DNA of 64,000 bases from Alkalicoccus luteus (GCA_052061695.1 JBPZEY010000007.1), one strand, 5' to 3'. Counted from the first letter of the stretch, positions 52,358 to 60,982 are shown. Notes: generated by a model from the letters alone, not told the origin. Made by a program: numbers and translations.

Positions 52358-52400
52358 TTGTTATATAACAATACAAATAAAATTAATCTGTATAGTACAG
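52358..52400 (+). promoter_or_regulatory. Double palindrome upstream of isocitrate lyase
   Basis: TTGTTATATAACAA (52358-52371) and CTGTATAGTACAG (52388-52400) start 30 bases apart, as at malate synthase. ACAGAAG follows the second palindrome in both places. This indicates that aceA has its own regulated promoter, although I could not fix its hexamers. Confidence 0.5.
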
Positions 52401-52413
52401 AAGAGGAGAGTGG

Positions 52414-53682
52414 ATGAGAATGACAACACGCGAAGAGCTAATGAACCAGTGGAACACGGAACGATTTGAAGGGGTGGAGCGTCCATATTCCCCGGAGGAA
52501 GTATTGAAGCTGCGAGGATCCGTGAAAATTGAACATACGCTTGCCAGAATGGGTGCTGACAGACTGTGGAGGCTGATGGACGAAGAGGACTACATCAATG
52601 CGCTCGGTGCCCTCACTGGGAACCAGGCTATGCAGCAGGTGAAAGCAGGCCTGCAGGCGATCTACTTAAGCGGCTGGCAAGTAGCAGCTGACGCCAACCT
52701 CTCCGGTCAAATGTACCCGGATCAGAGCCTGTACCCGGCAAACAGCGTGCCGAACGTCGTAAAGAAAATCAATCAGACGCTGCAGCGGGCAGATCAAATT
52801 CAGACGGCAGAAGGAGAAGGCGACACGCACTGGTTTGCTCCGATCGTTGCAGATATGGAAGCTGGATTTGGCGGACCGCTGAATGTGTTTGAACTGACAA
52901 AGCAGATGATTGAAGCAGGGGCTGCCGGGGTACACTTGGAGGATCAGCTCTCTTCCGAGAAAAAGTGCGGACACCTTGGCGGGAAAGTGCTGCAGCCGAC
53001 GCAGGTGGCGGTGCGCAACCTGATATCCGCCCGTCTCGCGGCAGACGTAATGGATATTCCGACGATCATCGTTGCCCGTACGGATGCGAATGCGGCTAAC
53101 CTGATTACGAGCGACATCGATCCGGCAGACCATGAGTTCCTGACCGGTGAGCGCACGCCGGAAGGCTTCTACCGCACAAACCCAGGAATCGACCAGGCGA
53201 TCGCGCGCGGACTCGCATATGCTCCTTACGCTGATCTAATCTGGTGTGAGACGAGCGAGCCGGACCTTGATGAAGCTCGTCAGTTCGCAGAAGCGATTCA
53301 TGCGAAGTTCCCCGGCAAAAAGCTTGCGTACAACTGCTCTCCTTCCTTCAACTGGAAGAAGAAGCTCGATGACGAAACGATTGAAAAATTCCAGCGTGAG
53401 CTTGGCAAAATGGGCTACAAATTCCAGTTCGTAACGCTTGCCGGCTTCCATGCGCTGAACCACAGCATGTTTGAGCTTGCTCTTGATTACAAGGATCGCG
53501 GCATGGCAGCTTACTCCAAGCTGCAGCAGGCAGAGTTTGCTTCTGAGAAAGACGGCTACACGGCAACCCGCCACCAGCGGGAAGTAGGTACAGGCTACTT
53601 TGACGAAGTGTCTCAAGTCATTTCCGGCGGTACGTCTTCCACGCTCGCACTGGCGCAATCTACCGAAAGCTCCCAGTTCTAA
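52414..53682 (+). CDS. aceA: Isocitrate lyase
   Basis: This is a 422-residue enzyme that cleaves isocitrate to succinate and glyoxylate, the first step of the glyoxylate shunt. It has the catalytic loop SSEKKCGHLGGK with the active cysteine (about 195), VADMEAGFGG (about 149-158), IIVARTDAN (about 210-218) and TLAGFHALN. The start at ATG 52414 is 5 bases after GAGGAG; an ATG two codons later is possible. With malate synthase G it lets the cell grow on acetate and fatty acids, matching neighbouring genes. A terminator follows. Confidence 0.94.
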   Translation: MRMTTREELMNQWNTERFEGVERPYSPEEVLKLRGSVKIEHTLARMGADRLWRLMDEEDYINALGALTGNQAMQQVKAGLQAIYLSGWQVAADANLSGQMYPDQSLYPANSVPNVVKKINQTLQRADQIQTAEGEGDTHWFAPIVADMEAGFGGPLNVFELTKQMIEAGAAGVHLEDQLSSEKKCGHLGGKVLQPTQVAVRNLISARLAADVMDIPTIIVARTDANAANLITSDIDPADHEFLTGERTPEGFYRTNPGIDQAIARGLAYAPYADLIWCETSEPDLDEARQFAEAIHAKFPGKKLAYNCSPSFNWKKKLDDETIEKFQRELGKMGYKFQFVTLAGFHALNHSMFELALDYKDRGMAAYSKLQQAEFASEKDGYTATRHQREVGTGYFDEVSQVISGGTSSTLALAQSTESSQF

Positions 53683-53703
53683 AAAGCGCGATAAACGATT
53701 TTG

Positions 53704-53735
53704 GAAAGCGGCACCGTGTATACGGCGCCGCTTTC
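53704..53735 (+). terminator. aceA terminator-like hairpin
   Basis: GAAAGCGGC (53704-53712) pairs with GCCGCTTTC (53727-53735), with an inner CCG/CGG pairing; GTTTGCTTTG follows. Confidence 0.65.
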
Positions 53736-53791
53736 GTTTGCTTTGAGAAAAAAAGAGGAATACGCATTCCCGCAGCGAACTAGTCATGAAG

Positions 53792-53817
53792 AGGCCGCTT
53801 TTTCAGCGGTCTTTTTG
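53792..53817 (+). terminator. Second terminator before atoE
   Basis: GGCCGCT (53793-53799) pairs with AGCGGTC (53805-53811, one wobble), followed by T5. It isolates the atoE promoter from upstream transcription. Confidence 0.7.
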
Positions 53818-53827
53818 CTGCGCTTTA

Positions 53828-53842
53828 TTGTAAGCGCTATCA
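53828..53842 (+). promoter_or_regulatory. CcpA binding site (cre) upstream of atoE
   Basis: TTGTAAGCGCTATCA fits every position of the Bacillus cre consensus WTGNAANCGNWNNCW. It is 23 bases before the atoE start codon, so CcpA should repress this transporter in the presence of preferred sugars. Confidence 0.75.
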
Positions 53843-53864
53843 TGATACATAGGAGGACATACAG

Positions 53865-55181
53865 ATGAAGATGCTTACGTCTTTTTCTACCCGGCTGATG
53901 CAGCGGTATTTGCCGGATCCGTATTTGTTTGTGCTCGTGCTCACAATGGTCGTATTCGGCATGGGACTTCTGCTCACGCCCAGTACCCCGGTGGAGATGG
54001 TCGTTTACTGGGGCGAAGGCTTCTGGGATCTGCTCGAGTTCGCGATGCAGATGGTACTCGTGCTCGTCACCGGCTATGTGCTGGCGAGCAGCCGTCCGTT
54101 TAAAAAAGGATTGGATCAGCTGGCGCGTACGGCACATTCACCCGGTCAGGCCATTGTTGTCGTAACGCTCGTTGCGCTTCTGGCAAGCTGGATCAACTGG
54201 GGATTCGGCCTTGTCATCGGAGCTCTTTTTGCCAAAGCGCTGGCGCGGCGGATCGCGAAGGTGGACTATCGGCTGCTGATTGCAAGTGCATACAGCGGTT
54301 TTATCGTCTGGCACGGAGGTCTTGCCGCCTCCATTCCACTAACAGTAGCGACGCCGGGCCACTTTACCGAAGACATTGTCGGCATTATTCCAACGAGCGA
54401 AACGATTTTTGCTCCGTTTAACTTGATGATCGTTGCGGCGCTGTTTATTACAGTGCCGATATTAAACCGGTTTATGATGAATGAAAAAGAGGCCGTTCAC
54501 GTCGATCCGAAGCTGATTGAGGAAAAAGAAGCGGAAAAGCCGGCTGATAAAGCCGAACAGACACCGGCGCAGCGGCTTGAAAACAGCAGGGTGCTCTCGC
54601 TGGTGATCGGTGGAATGGGACTCGTTTTCATCGGCTATTACCTGCTGACTGCCGGATTGGATTTGAACTTGAACATCGTAAACTTTATGTTTTTGTTTCT
54701 TGGTATTCTTTTTCATGGAACGCCGCACCATTATCTGGCCAGCGTGGCAGAAGCAGTGCGGAATGCAGGGGGTATCATCATCCAGTTTCCGTTTTACGCA
54801 GGCATCATGGGCATGATGGTCGCGTCGGGGCTTGCCGTGCAGTTTTCGGAATGGTTTGTGTCGATGTCGACGGAGGTCACGTATCCACTGTTTGCCTTTT
54901 TAAGCGCAGGGATCGTTAACTTCTTCGTCCCGTCCGGCGGCGGACAGTGGGCGGTGCAGGCGCCAATTATGCTCTCTGCAGGAGAATCACTCGGCGTAGA
55001 TCCGGCGAGAACGGCGATGGCTGTTGCCTGGGGAGACGCCTGGACGAACATGGTCCAGCCGTTTTGGGCGCTGCCGGCACTCGCCATTGCCGGGCTCAGT
55101 GCCCGTGATATTATGGGCTTTTGCATATGGGTGCTGTTCCTGAGCGGAGCGGTGATCGGGCTGGGGCTCGTTTTTCTTTAA
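53865..55181 (+). CDS. atoE: Short-chain fatty acid transporter (AtoE family)
   Basis: This is a 438-residue integral membrane protein of the AtoE short-chain fatty acid transporter family, with about ten to eleven membrane spans. Typical stretches are RYLPDPYLFVLVLTMVVF (14-31), WGEGFWDLLEFAMQMVLVLV (about 49-68), AASIPLTVATPGHF (about 153-166), and FFVPSGGGQWAVQAPIM (about 353-369). It would import acetoacetate, butyrate or similar acids for CoA activation. RBS AGGAGG precedes the ATG. A perfect cre site overlaps its leader, indicating catabolite repression. Its terminator lies over the 3-prime end of the convergent lipL gene. Confidence 0.9.
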   Translation: MKMLTSFSTRLMQRYLPDPYLFVLVLTMVVFGMGLLLTPSTPVEMVVYWGEGFWDLLEFAMQMVLVLVTGYVLASSRPFKKGLDQLARTAHSPGQAIVVVTLVALLASWINWGFGLVIGALFAKALARRIAKVDYRLLIASAYSGFIVWHGGLAASIPLTVATPGHFTEDIVGIIPTSETIFAPFNLMIVAALFITVPILNRFMMNEKEAVHVDPKLIEEKEAEKPADKAEQTPAQRLENSRVLSLVIGGMGLVFIGYYLLTAGLDLNLNIVNFMFLFLGILFHGTPHHYLASVAEAVRNAGGIIIQFPFYAGIMGMMVASGLAVQFSEWFVSMSTEVTYPLFAFLSAGIVNFFVPSGGGQWAVQAPIMLSAGESLGVDPARTAMAVAWGDAWTNMVQPFWALPALAIAGLSARDIMGFCIWVLFLSGAVIGLGLVFL

Positions 55182-55188
55182 CCAACGG

Positions 55189-55230
55189 CGAAAGGCTGTT
55201 CCGCTCAGCGGGACAGCCTTTCGTTCCGTT
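55189..55230 (+). terminator. atoE terminator overlapping the end of lipL
   Basis: A 16-base-pair stem (55189-55204 with 55208-55223, one G-U) is followed by TTCCGTTTTTT on the plus strand. The lipL stop codon lies in the loop region, so the right arm is inside the lipL coding sequence. Confidence 0.85.
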
Positions 55231-56029
55231 TTTTCATACGCTCCAGGTGGTAGCGGTAGCGTTCTTCTTCCTGCGCCCCCCATGAAAACAGCGGGATTCG
55301 GCCGTTGCCGAGCGTGTTGTGAATCCGGTCGGTCACCTCTTGATTCGTGAGCGGCTGCTGCATGAGCTCTTCCAGCGAGGCCATGTCTTCCGGACGAATC
55401 GACGGATAGCTGTAGCGAACCTCGCCGCCGCGGACAGCAGTATCGTAAAAGCGGCGGATAACCTCTGCCCGCTCTGAGCCGCTTCCGCTCACAGCGAGAT
55501 AAATCTGTACGGCGATACCGCCGCGGATCCGTCTCTGGGAAATACCGGCGAATTTCCGGCCGTTTACGCTCAGGTCAAACCGTCCCGGACAGTAGGAAGC
55601 AGGGATTTCCCCATCAACGATGCGTTCGCCGAGCTCGGGAAACAGCTTGCGAGTCAGCGCCACCATTGTTTCGTAGCCGCGGTCAATGGTCAGGCCCCGC
55701 TCTTCAGACAGCACGAGGGAAATGTTGTAGATGCCTGCGTCCAGCACGACCGCAAGCCCCCCGGAATTGCGGACGATAACGTGATAGCCGTCGTCCATCA
55801 ATTGGGCGATGCCCTTTTCAATAGAAGGAAGGCGGCTGTCCTGGATGCCGAGCACGATGGTGCGGTCGTGTACCCACGTTCGCACGAAGCCGCTGTTCAC
55901 GTATTTTGCTGCAGCTTCGCAGAGCGTGTCATCCATCGCAAACGAGTGCACCGGATCGAGATCCAGGCCTGTAACAGACTCGTCTACAAGCTGCCACGGT
56001 CTGGTTAAAATCATTTCGGTATCAGTCAA
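55205..56029 (-). CDS. lipL: Octanoyl-[GcvH]:protein N-octanoyltransferase LipL
   Basis: This is a 274-residue lipoate-pathway amidotransferase that moves octanoyl from GcvH to E2 subunits, as B. subtilis YwfL. It has the BPL/LplA fold, RNSGGLAVVLDAGIYNISL (about 87-105), and SYCPGRFDLSVNGRKFAG with the acyl-thioester Cys147 and the conserved lysine. The start is TTG 56029 behind GAGAGAGGAAG; the first in-frame ATG five codons later has no ribosome binding site. The synteny (pta, lipL, ywfO, ywgA, ywhD) follows B. subtilis, interrupted here by acetate and fatty acid genes. Confidence 0.93.
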   Translation of the reverse strand: MTDTEMILTRPWQLVDESVTGLDLDPVHSFAMDDTLCEAAAKYVNSGFVRTWVHDRTIVLGIQDSRLPSIEKGIAQLMDDGYHVIVRNSGGLAVVLDAGIYNISLVLSEERGLTIDRGYETMVALTRKLFPELGERIVDGEIPASYCPGRFDLSVNGRKFAGISQRRIRGGIAVQIYLAVSGSGSERAEVIRRFYDTAVRGGEVRYSYPSIRPEDMASLEELMQQPLTNQEVTDRIHNTLGNGRIPLFSWGAQEEERYRYHLERMKKRNERLSR

Positions 56030-56194
56030 CGGGATTCTTCCTCTCTCATCAGTTTCCGCCGCTCATTATACCACAGTGGAGGTGAAAAACTCATTGTCGG
56101 GACAGGTGGGGAACGGTACAATAAAACATGTCTAACAAAAGGGAGTGCAGGGAATAACACAGCAAGGGGAAATTGGAGTCAGGGAGGATACAGC

Positions 56195-57499
56195 ATGGAG
56201 TACGATGACGGTCAGCTGACGGAAGAAAAAGTATTTAAAGACCCGGTACACCGGTACATACATGTCCGCGATGATCTGATCTGGAAGCTGATCGGAACGC
56301 GCGAATTTCAGCGGCTGCGGCGAATCCGGCAGCTCGGTACGACCTACGTCACCTTTCACGGAGCCGAGCACACCCGGTTCAACCACTCGCTCGGCGTCTA
56401 TGAGATTATGCGCCGCATGGTGGAAAATCTGGAAAAGAAAATGACCTGGGAGGAAGAGGAGCGCCTCGTCTGCCTGGCCGCGGCGCTTTTGCACGATGTC
56501 GGCCACGGTCCTTTCTCCCATTCCTTCGAGAAAGTGTTCGATACCGATCACGAAGAGTGGACGAGGCGGATTATTTTAGGCGATACGGAAATTAACCGCG
56601 TGCTCCTGCAAATGGGAGAAGCCTTTCCAAAAAAGGTGGCAGATGTCATCGCCAAGACCTACGACAATAAACTCGTCGTAAGCCTCATCTCAAGCCAGAT
56701 TGATGCGGACCGAATGGACTATCTGCTCCGGGATGCGTTTTATACCGGCGTCAGCTACGGGCAGTTTGATATGGAGCGGCTGCTGCGCGTCATGCGTCCG
56801 GGAGAGGATCAGGCCGTGTTTAAGCACAGCGGCATGCACGCGGTGGAGGATTACATTTTGAGCCGCTACCAAATGTACTGGCAGGTCTATTTTCATCCGG
56901 TAACCCGGAGTGCGGAAGTCATTTTAAGCAAAATTTTAAACCGGGCCAAGGCGTTGCTTGCCGAAGGCTATACGTTCCGGCTCGATCCGTATCACTTTCG
57001 GTCCCTGTTTCAATCGACGATGACGCTTGAGGAATACATCCGGCTCGACGAATCGGTTATCATGTATTATTTTCAGGAATGGATCGAGGAGCAGGATGAA
57101 ATTTTAAGCGATTTATGCGGGCGTTTTATGGACCGCCATCTGTTTAAGTACGTAGAGTGCGACCCGAGTGAACAGCTGAAAATCTGGCCGGAGCTGAAGC
57201 GGTTGTATAAGGAAATCGGTCTCGACCCCGACTATTATCTGGTGATTGACTCGTCGTCAGACCTTCCGTACGATTTTTACCGGCCGGGCGAAAAGGACGA
57301 GCGGATGCCGATTAACCTGCTCATGCCGGACGGCTCTCTGCGGGAACTGTCTCGGGAATCGGATATCGTAGAGGCGATATCAGGTAAAAAGCGAACGGAT
57401 CACAAGCTTTACTTTCCATATGATGTATTAGCCGATCAGGGTAAATACAAAGAACAGAAGCAGCGGATTTTAGAGCTGCTGCATCAACAGGAGGGATAA
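56195..57499 (+). CDS. ywfO: HD-domain phosphohydrolase YwfO
   Basis: This is a 434-residue metal-dependent HD-superfamily protein, dNTP triphosphohydrolase-like. It has EFQRLRRIRQLGTTYVTF (about 32-49), GAEHTRFNHSLGVYEIM (about 51-67) with the first metal histidine, ALLHDVGHGPFSHSFE (about 95-110) with the HD pair, and SSQIDADRMDYLLRDAFY with a further aspartate. Relatives cut dNTPs or nucleotide signals. RBS GGGAGG precedes the ATG. Its last codons contain the ribosome binding site of ywgA, which begins 2 bases after the stop. Confidence 0.9.
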   Translation: MEYDDGQLTEEKVFKDPVHRYIHVRDDLIWKLIGTREFQRLRRIRQLGTTYVTFHGAEHTRFNHSLGVYEIMRRMVENLEKKMTWEEEERLVCLAAALLHDVGHGPFSHSFEKVFDTDHEEWTRRIILGDTEINRVLLQMGEAFPKKVADVIAKTYDNKLVVSLISSQIDADRMDYLLRDAFYTGVSYGQFDMERLLRVMRPGEDQAVFKHSGMHAVEDYILSRYQMYWQVYFHPVTRSAEVILSKILNRAKALLAEGYTFRLDPYHFRSLFQSTMTLEEYIRLDESVIMYYFQEWIEEQDEILSDLCGRFMDRHLFKYVECDPSEQLKIWPELKRLYKEIGLDPDYYLVIDSSSDLPYDFYRPGEKDERMPINLLMPDGSLRELSRESDIVEAISGKKRTDHKLYFPYDVLADQGKYKEQKQRILELLHQQEG

Positions 57500-57501
57500 T
57501 T

Positions 57502-58008
57502 GTGCTGCTTGAACACGCCAAGCTGCTGGCTATGCTGAAAAACACAGGCAGCATTGCCGGACGTAAAAAACTTCAGAAGATGGTGTATATCGCCAAGCGG
57601 ATGAAGCAGCCGTTCCGGGAAAAGTTTCAGTTCCATATGTACGGACCTTACTCCGAGGAGCTGACGCTGCAGGTGGAAGAGATGTGCAACGCATCGTTTG
57701 TGGAAGAAGTGAAAGAAAAAATCAGCGGCTATTATCAGTACCGCTACAGTCTGTCAGACAAAGGAGAATCTTTTTTGCACGCAGTGCTGGATGAAGAAGA
57801 GCCGATCGATTCTCAGCTCATGCAGGAGCTGAACGGCTGCTCCTCTAAATTTTTGGAACTCGTCTCCACCGTCCTTTATTTCGATGAACTGCCGCGGGAG
57901 CAGGTGGAGGAAAAAATATACCGTCTGAAAGCGCGCCAGAATTACCAGGAAGCAGACATTGAGGACGCCTACGCCTTTATTCAAAAGCTGAAGCAGCGGG
58001 CACGCTGA
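57502..58008 (+). CDS. ywgA: YwgA family protein
   Basis: This is a 168-residue cytoplasmic protein of the YwgA family, of unknown function. It has an N-terminal helix-turn-helix-like stretch (LAMLKNTGSIAGRKKLQKMVYIAKRM) followed by FHMYGPYSEEL, which resembles the DNA- or protein-binding Panacea/SocA-like group. The start is GTG 57502 with AGGAGGGAT inside the end of ywfO, so it is coupled to ywfO as in B. subtilis. It may modulate that phosphohydrolase, which is inference. A terminator follows. Confidence 0.85.
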   Translation: MLLEHAKLLAMLKNTGSIAGRKKLQKMVYIAKRMKQPFREKFQFHMYGPYSEELTLQVEEMCNASFVEEVKEKISGYYQYRYSLSDKGESFLHAVLDEEEPIDSQLMQELNGCSSKFLELVSTVLYFDELPREQVEEKIYRLKARQNYQEADIEDAYAFIQKLKQRAR

Positions 58009-58011
58009 CAA

Positions 58012-58047
58012 AAACCCGGCATCGCGGTGGTCCGCATGCCGGGTTTG
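58012..58047. terminator. Terminator between convergent ywgA and the tautomerase gene
   Basis: AAACCCGGCAT (58012-58022) pairs with ATGCCGGGTTT (58036-58046), with A-rich and T-rich flanks, and can serve both strands. Confidence 0.8.
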
Positions 58048-58061
58048 CTGCTGATAAGAGC

Positions 58062-58250
58062 TTACACGCTGTCGCTCGCGCGCTTGCCGCCCTGGCCGTA
58101 GTTGGCCGGATTCATTTCTTCAATCACGACGGTTACCCGCTCAGCCGGAGCCTGTGTGGTACTTGTGACAGCTTCTGTCACCTTTTCAACGAGCGCTTTT
58201 TTCTGGTCATCCGTGCGGCCTTCGAGAAGTTGTACGGTTACAATCGGCAT
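58062..58250 (-). CDS. 4-oxalocrotonate tautomerase family protein
   Basis: This is a 62-residue tautomerase subunit. After methionine removal it begins with the catalytic Pro1 (PIVTVQLLEGRTDDQKKAL), as in 4-oxalocrotonate tautomerase and B. subtilis YwhB. It has VTVVIEEMNPANYGQGG in the second half with the usual active-site region. Family members are homohexamers that shift double bonds in keto-enol acids; the true substrate in Bacillus is uncertain. The start is ATG 58250 behind AAAGGAGG. Confidence 0.9.
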   Translation of the reverse strand: MPIVTVQLLEGRTDDQKKALVEKVTEAVTSTTQAPAERVTVVIEEMNPANYGQGGKRASDSV

Positions 58251-58395
58251 TGCAATTCCTCCTTTAAGATAGGTGCGTTCCCCTGTAAGTATACGGTAAA
58301 GCAAGCCGGAAATCACATCATCAATGTTTTCAGGAAATCAGCCGGATGTGATAAACTGAAATGAGACACACGTGGAATAAAAGGAGGCGGCCTAC

Positions 58396-58929
58396 ATGAA
58401 TGAAGCAGACCGTAAGAAAAACGAGAAAATCAAAAAAATGAGCGGCAATTTTAATATTTTATCGAATGATTCGACAGATGGGCACGGAGGCTACGGCGTT
58501 GGGACGATCAATCTGAATAACATGACGCCGGTCTTTGTCGACCCGGAGGAAGGAAAAGCCTTTATCGACATGGGGGCGCTGCATGCGCGCAGTGAAGTGG
58601 AGAAGCGGATCAAGTTTTTGAAGGATAAGGCCGAAGTGCCGAACGGCAAGCTGTACTGGCTCGTCTGGGTTACCGTAGAGCATCTGGAAGGAAAGCCTGC
58701 CTATACAGGCGTCGGCGCCTGTGAAATGACCGTGGACCGCTCGATCCGCCGCGGCTATAAAAGCATGCCTGAGCACGTCAACAACATGGACAAATCCCTT
58801 AAAGGCAAAATCGCTGTGGAGCAAATGGACGACGTATCCAAGCAGGTGCTGCGCGACTTTCTGATTGAGTTCAACAGCGACTTCTGGGAAGCATCGTCCG
58901 ATGAGCTGAAGAACGGCCTCAGCACGTAA
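58396..58929 (+). CDS. ywhD: YwhD family protein
   Basis: This is a 177-residue cytoplasmic protein of the YwhD family, of unknown function. It shows the family's FNILSNDSTDGHGGYGVGTI (about 19-38), ALHARSEVEKRIKFLKDK (about 61-78), KLYWLVWVTVEH and VGACEMTVDRSIRRGYKSMPEHVN. AAAGGAGGCGG precedes the ATG. It is next to the tautomerase gene (ywhB-like), as in the B. subtilis ywh region. A terminator follows. Confidence 0.9.
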   Translation: MNEADRKKNEKIKKMSGNFNILSNDSTDGHGGYGVGTINLNNMTPVFVDPEEGKAFIDMGALHARSEVEKRIKFLKDKAEVPNGKLYWLVWVTVEHLEGKPAYTGVGACEMTVDRSIRRGYKSMPEHVNNMDKSLKGKIAVEQMDDVSKQVLRDFLIEFNSDFWEASSDELKNGLST

Positions 58930-58936
58930 AAAGAAG

Positions 58937-58972
58937 AAGCTGCCCGGCTGTTTACCAGCGGGCAGCTTGTTT
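58937..58972 (+). terminator. ywhD terminator
   Basis: AAGCTGCCCG (58937-58946) pairs with CGGGCAGCTT (58959-58968), followed by GTTTC. Confidence 0.8.
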
Positions 58973-59072
58973 CACGTTTCCTGCCGGAGCGTGTCAGCGC
59001 AGGGGCTGTCGGCACCAGCTCTGCAGATGGAACATCTGTTTGTGAACATACTGTGAACGGTGCCGGAATCGC

Positions 59073-59178
59073 TTGCGAAAAGCCGGGAATATCTAGTAAA
59101 CTAGGGAACACACGCAACATACTAAGACAGGAAAGCAGACGAAGGTGGACCCACACACATCCCTTTCGTCTGTTTTTC
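59073..59178 (+). ncRNA. Candidate small RNA with its own promoter and terminator
   Basis: TTGCGA (59073-59078) and TAAACT (59097-59102), 18 bases apart, form a SigA-like promoter. About 65 bases downstream a hairpin CAGACGAA (59136-59143) with TTCGTCTG (59165-59172) is followed by T5. The predicted transcript, about 59109-59177, has no ATG and no coding frame of note. It lies between the ywhD terminator and the terminator of the acyl-CoA synthetase gene, so it is not the leader of either gene. The rest of the stretch from 58972 holds nothing else I can identify. Confidence 0.4.
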
Positions 59179-59194
59179 TGTCTGCAGATAAAAA

Positions 59195-59230
59195 ACGGAT
59201 CCGCTCAGAGAGCCGGGTCCGCTTTTTTCG
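59195..59230 (-). terminator. Terminator of the acyl-CoA synthetase gene
   Basis: On the minus strand an imperfect CGGACCCGGCTC/GAGCGGATCCG stem runs into a T6 tract, about 30 bases past the gene's stop. Confidence 0.75.
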
Positions 59231-59255
59231 TTTACGAGAGGGCATTCCAGTACAC

Positions 59256-60902
59256 TTACCGGCTCTGCTCTTCTTTCAGCGCAATGCTTTCCTGCTTGAG
59301 CTTATACTTCTGAATTTTTCCTGAAGCGGTCATCGGATACTCGTCGCAGAACGTAATGAAGCGCGGGATTTTGAAGTGGGAAATGCTGCCGCGGCAATAC
59401 TCGCGGATCTCTTCCGCTTCGGCTGTTTCACCTTCCTTGAGCCGGATCCAGGCAACAATCTCCTCGCCGTATTTCTCATCCGGTACGCCGACGATTTGCA
59501 CGTCGAGAATTTTTGGATGCTGGTACAAGAATTCCTCAATTTCACGAGGATAAATGTTTTCGCCGCCGCGGATGATCATATCCTTCAGCCGGCCGGTGAT
59601 GCTGAAATAGCCATTTTCATCCTGCACAGCCAGGTCTCCGGTATACAGCCAGCCGTCGCTGTCGATCGCATTTTCCGTTTCCTCTGCGTTATTGTAATAG
59701 CCGCGCATGACATGGTAGCCGCGCGTCACCAGCTCGCCCTGATCGCCGTTCGGCACTTCCTCACGCGTTCCTGGACGCACAACTTTCGCTTCTACGTTAG
59801 GCAGCGTGCGTCCCACCGTGGATACGCGGACGTCGAGCGGATCGTCCGTCCGCGTCTGCGTGATGACCGGAGACGATTCCGTCTGCCCGTAGGCAATCGT
59901 AATTTCAGATGCTCCCATGTCGTTGACAACCGCCTTCATCACTTCTATCGGACAATTGGAGCCGGCCATGATGCCTGTTCGGAGCGACGACAGGTCATAG
60001 GACGCAAAGTCCGGATGATTCAGTTCGGCAATAAACATGGTCGGAACGCCGTGGAGCGCTGTACACCGCTCCTTGGAAACAGCGTCGAGCACCAGCTCCG
60101 GGTCGAACTCCTGTACTGGTACAATCGTCGCTCCGGCATTAAATGCCGCGAGTATCCCGAGCACACAGCCGAAGCAGTGGAAAAACGGCACAGGAATGCA
60201 CATGCGGTCATCCTTTGTCAGCTTCATGCACTCAGCGATATTCAACCCGTTGTTCACAATGTTGGAGTGCGTGAGCATGACGCCTTTTGGAAAGCCTGTC
60301 GTCCCGGACGTGTACTGCATATTAATCACGTCGGACGGATCAAGCGAGGCGAACTGCTGATCGAGCTCCGCTTCTGAGACAGCTTCGGCAGCGTCTGCCA
60401 CGTCTTCCCAAGAGTAGGTACCGGGATAGCGGTTGTCGCCCAATACGATGACGCGCTTTAAATGAGGGAGCTTTGCAGCCTGCAGGTTTCCAGGCTCAGC
60501 CTGCTCCAGCTCCGGTGCGATGGCATATAAAATATCGATATAGGACGTTCCCTTGTACGACTCCATTAAAATCAGCGTGGAGCTTTCTGACTGCTGCAGC
60601 AAATACTCCAGCTCTGCTTTCTGGTAGCTCGTGTTTACCGTGACGAGTACCGATCCCATCAGCCCGGTCGCAAATTGAGTTTCGACCCACTCCGGACGAT
60701 TAGTCGCCCAGACGGCAGCATGATCGCCTTTTTTCATCCCGATGCCCATGAAACCTCGGGCAGTGCGGCGCGCACGCTCGTAAAACTGCTGATACGACCA
60801 GCGCAGACCTCGGTCCGGATAGACGACAGCCTCGTGATCCGGATAGGCCGCGGCTTTTTCTGCAAGTAAACCTCCAACTGTCACACTGCGGATCTCTGCC
60901 AT
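59256..60902 (-). CDS. AMP-binding acyl-CoA synthetase
   Basis: This is a 548-residue adenylate-forming enzyme (ANL superfamily) that activates a carboxylic acid to acyl-AMP and then acyl-CoA. It has the P-loop-like YTSGTTGFPKGVMLTH (about 195-210), YGQTESSP (about 337-344), YTGDLAVQDENGYF (about 417-430) with the ATP-binding aspartate, GRLKDMIIRGGENIYP, and the catalytic lysine in TASGKIQKYKL. It most resembles medium-chain or YngI/AcsM-type enzymes. The start is ATG 60902 behind GGAGG (10-base spacing). A cre site and a TATAAT lie upstream, and a FadR half-site lies near the start of transcription. Confidence 0.9.
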   Translation of the reverse strand: MAEIRSVTVGGLLAEKAAAYPDHEAVVYPDRGLRWSYQQFYERARRTARGFMGIGMKKGDHAAVWATNRPEWVETQFATGLMGSVLVTVNTSYQKAELEYLLQQSESSTLILMESYKGTSYIDILYAIAPELEQAEPGNLQAAKLPHLKRVIVLGDNRYPGTYSWEDVADAAEAVSEAELDQQFASLDPSDVINMQYTSGTTGFPKGVMLTHSNIVNNGLNIAECMKLTKDDRMCIPVPFFHCFGCVLGILAAFNAGATIVPVQEFDPELVLDAVSKERCTALHGVPTMFIAELNHPDFASYDLSSLRTGIMAGSNCPIEVMKAVVNDMGASEITIAYGQTESSPVITQTRTDDPLDVRVSTVGRTLPNVEAKVVRPGTREEVPNGDQGELVTRGYHVMRGYYNNAEETENAIDSDGWLYTGDLAVQDENGYFSITGRLKDMIIRGGENIYPREIEEFLYQHPKILDVQIVGVPDEKYGEEIVAWIRLKEGETAEAEEIREYCRGSISHFKIPRFITFCDEYPMTASGKIQKYKLKQESIALKEEQSR

Positions 60903-60940
60903 ATGTAACTAACCTCCATGCGGGATCTGAACGCCCGCTC

Positions 60941-60963
60941 AGAATGAATGCTACTCCTATTAT
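60941..60963 (-). promoter_or_regulatory. -10 element and FadR half-site upstream of the acyl-CoA synthetase
   Basis: On the minus strand TATAAT (60963-60958) is followed by a segment whose second half (CATTCATTC) fits half of the FadR consensus, but the first half does not (11 of 18 overall). FadR control is possible but weakly supported. Confidence 0.35.
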
Positions 60964-60982
60964 AAGCAATTTTCTGACAAAA

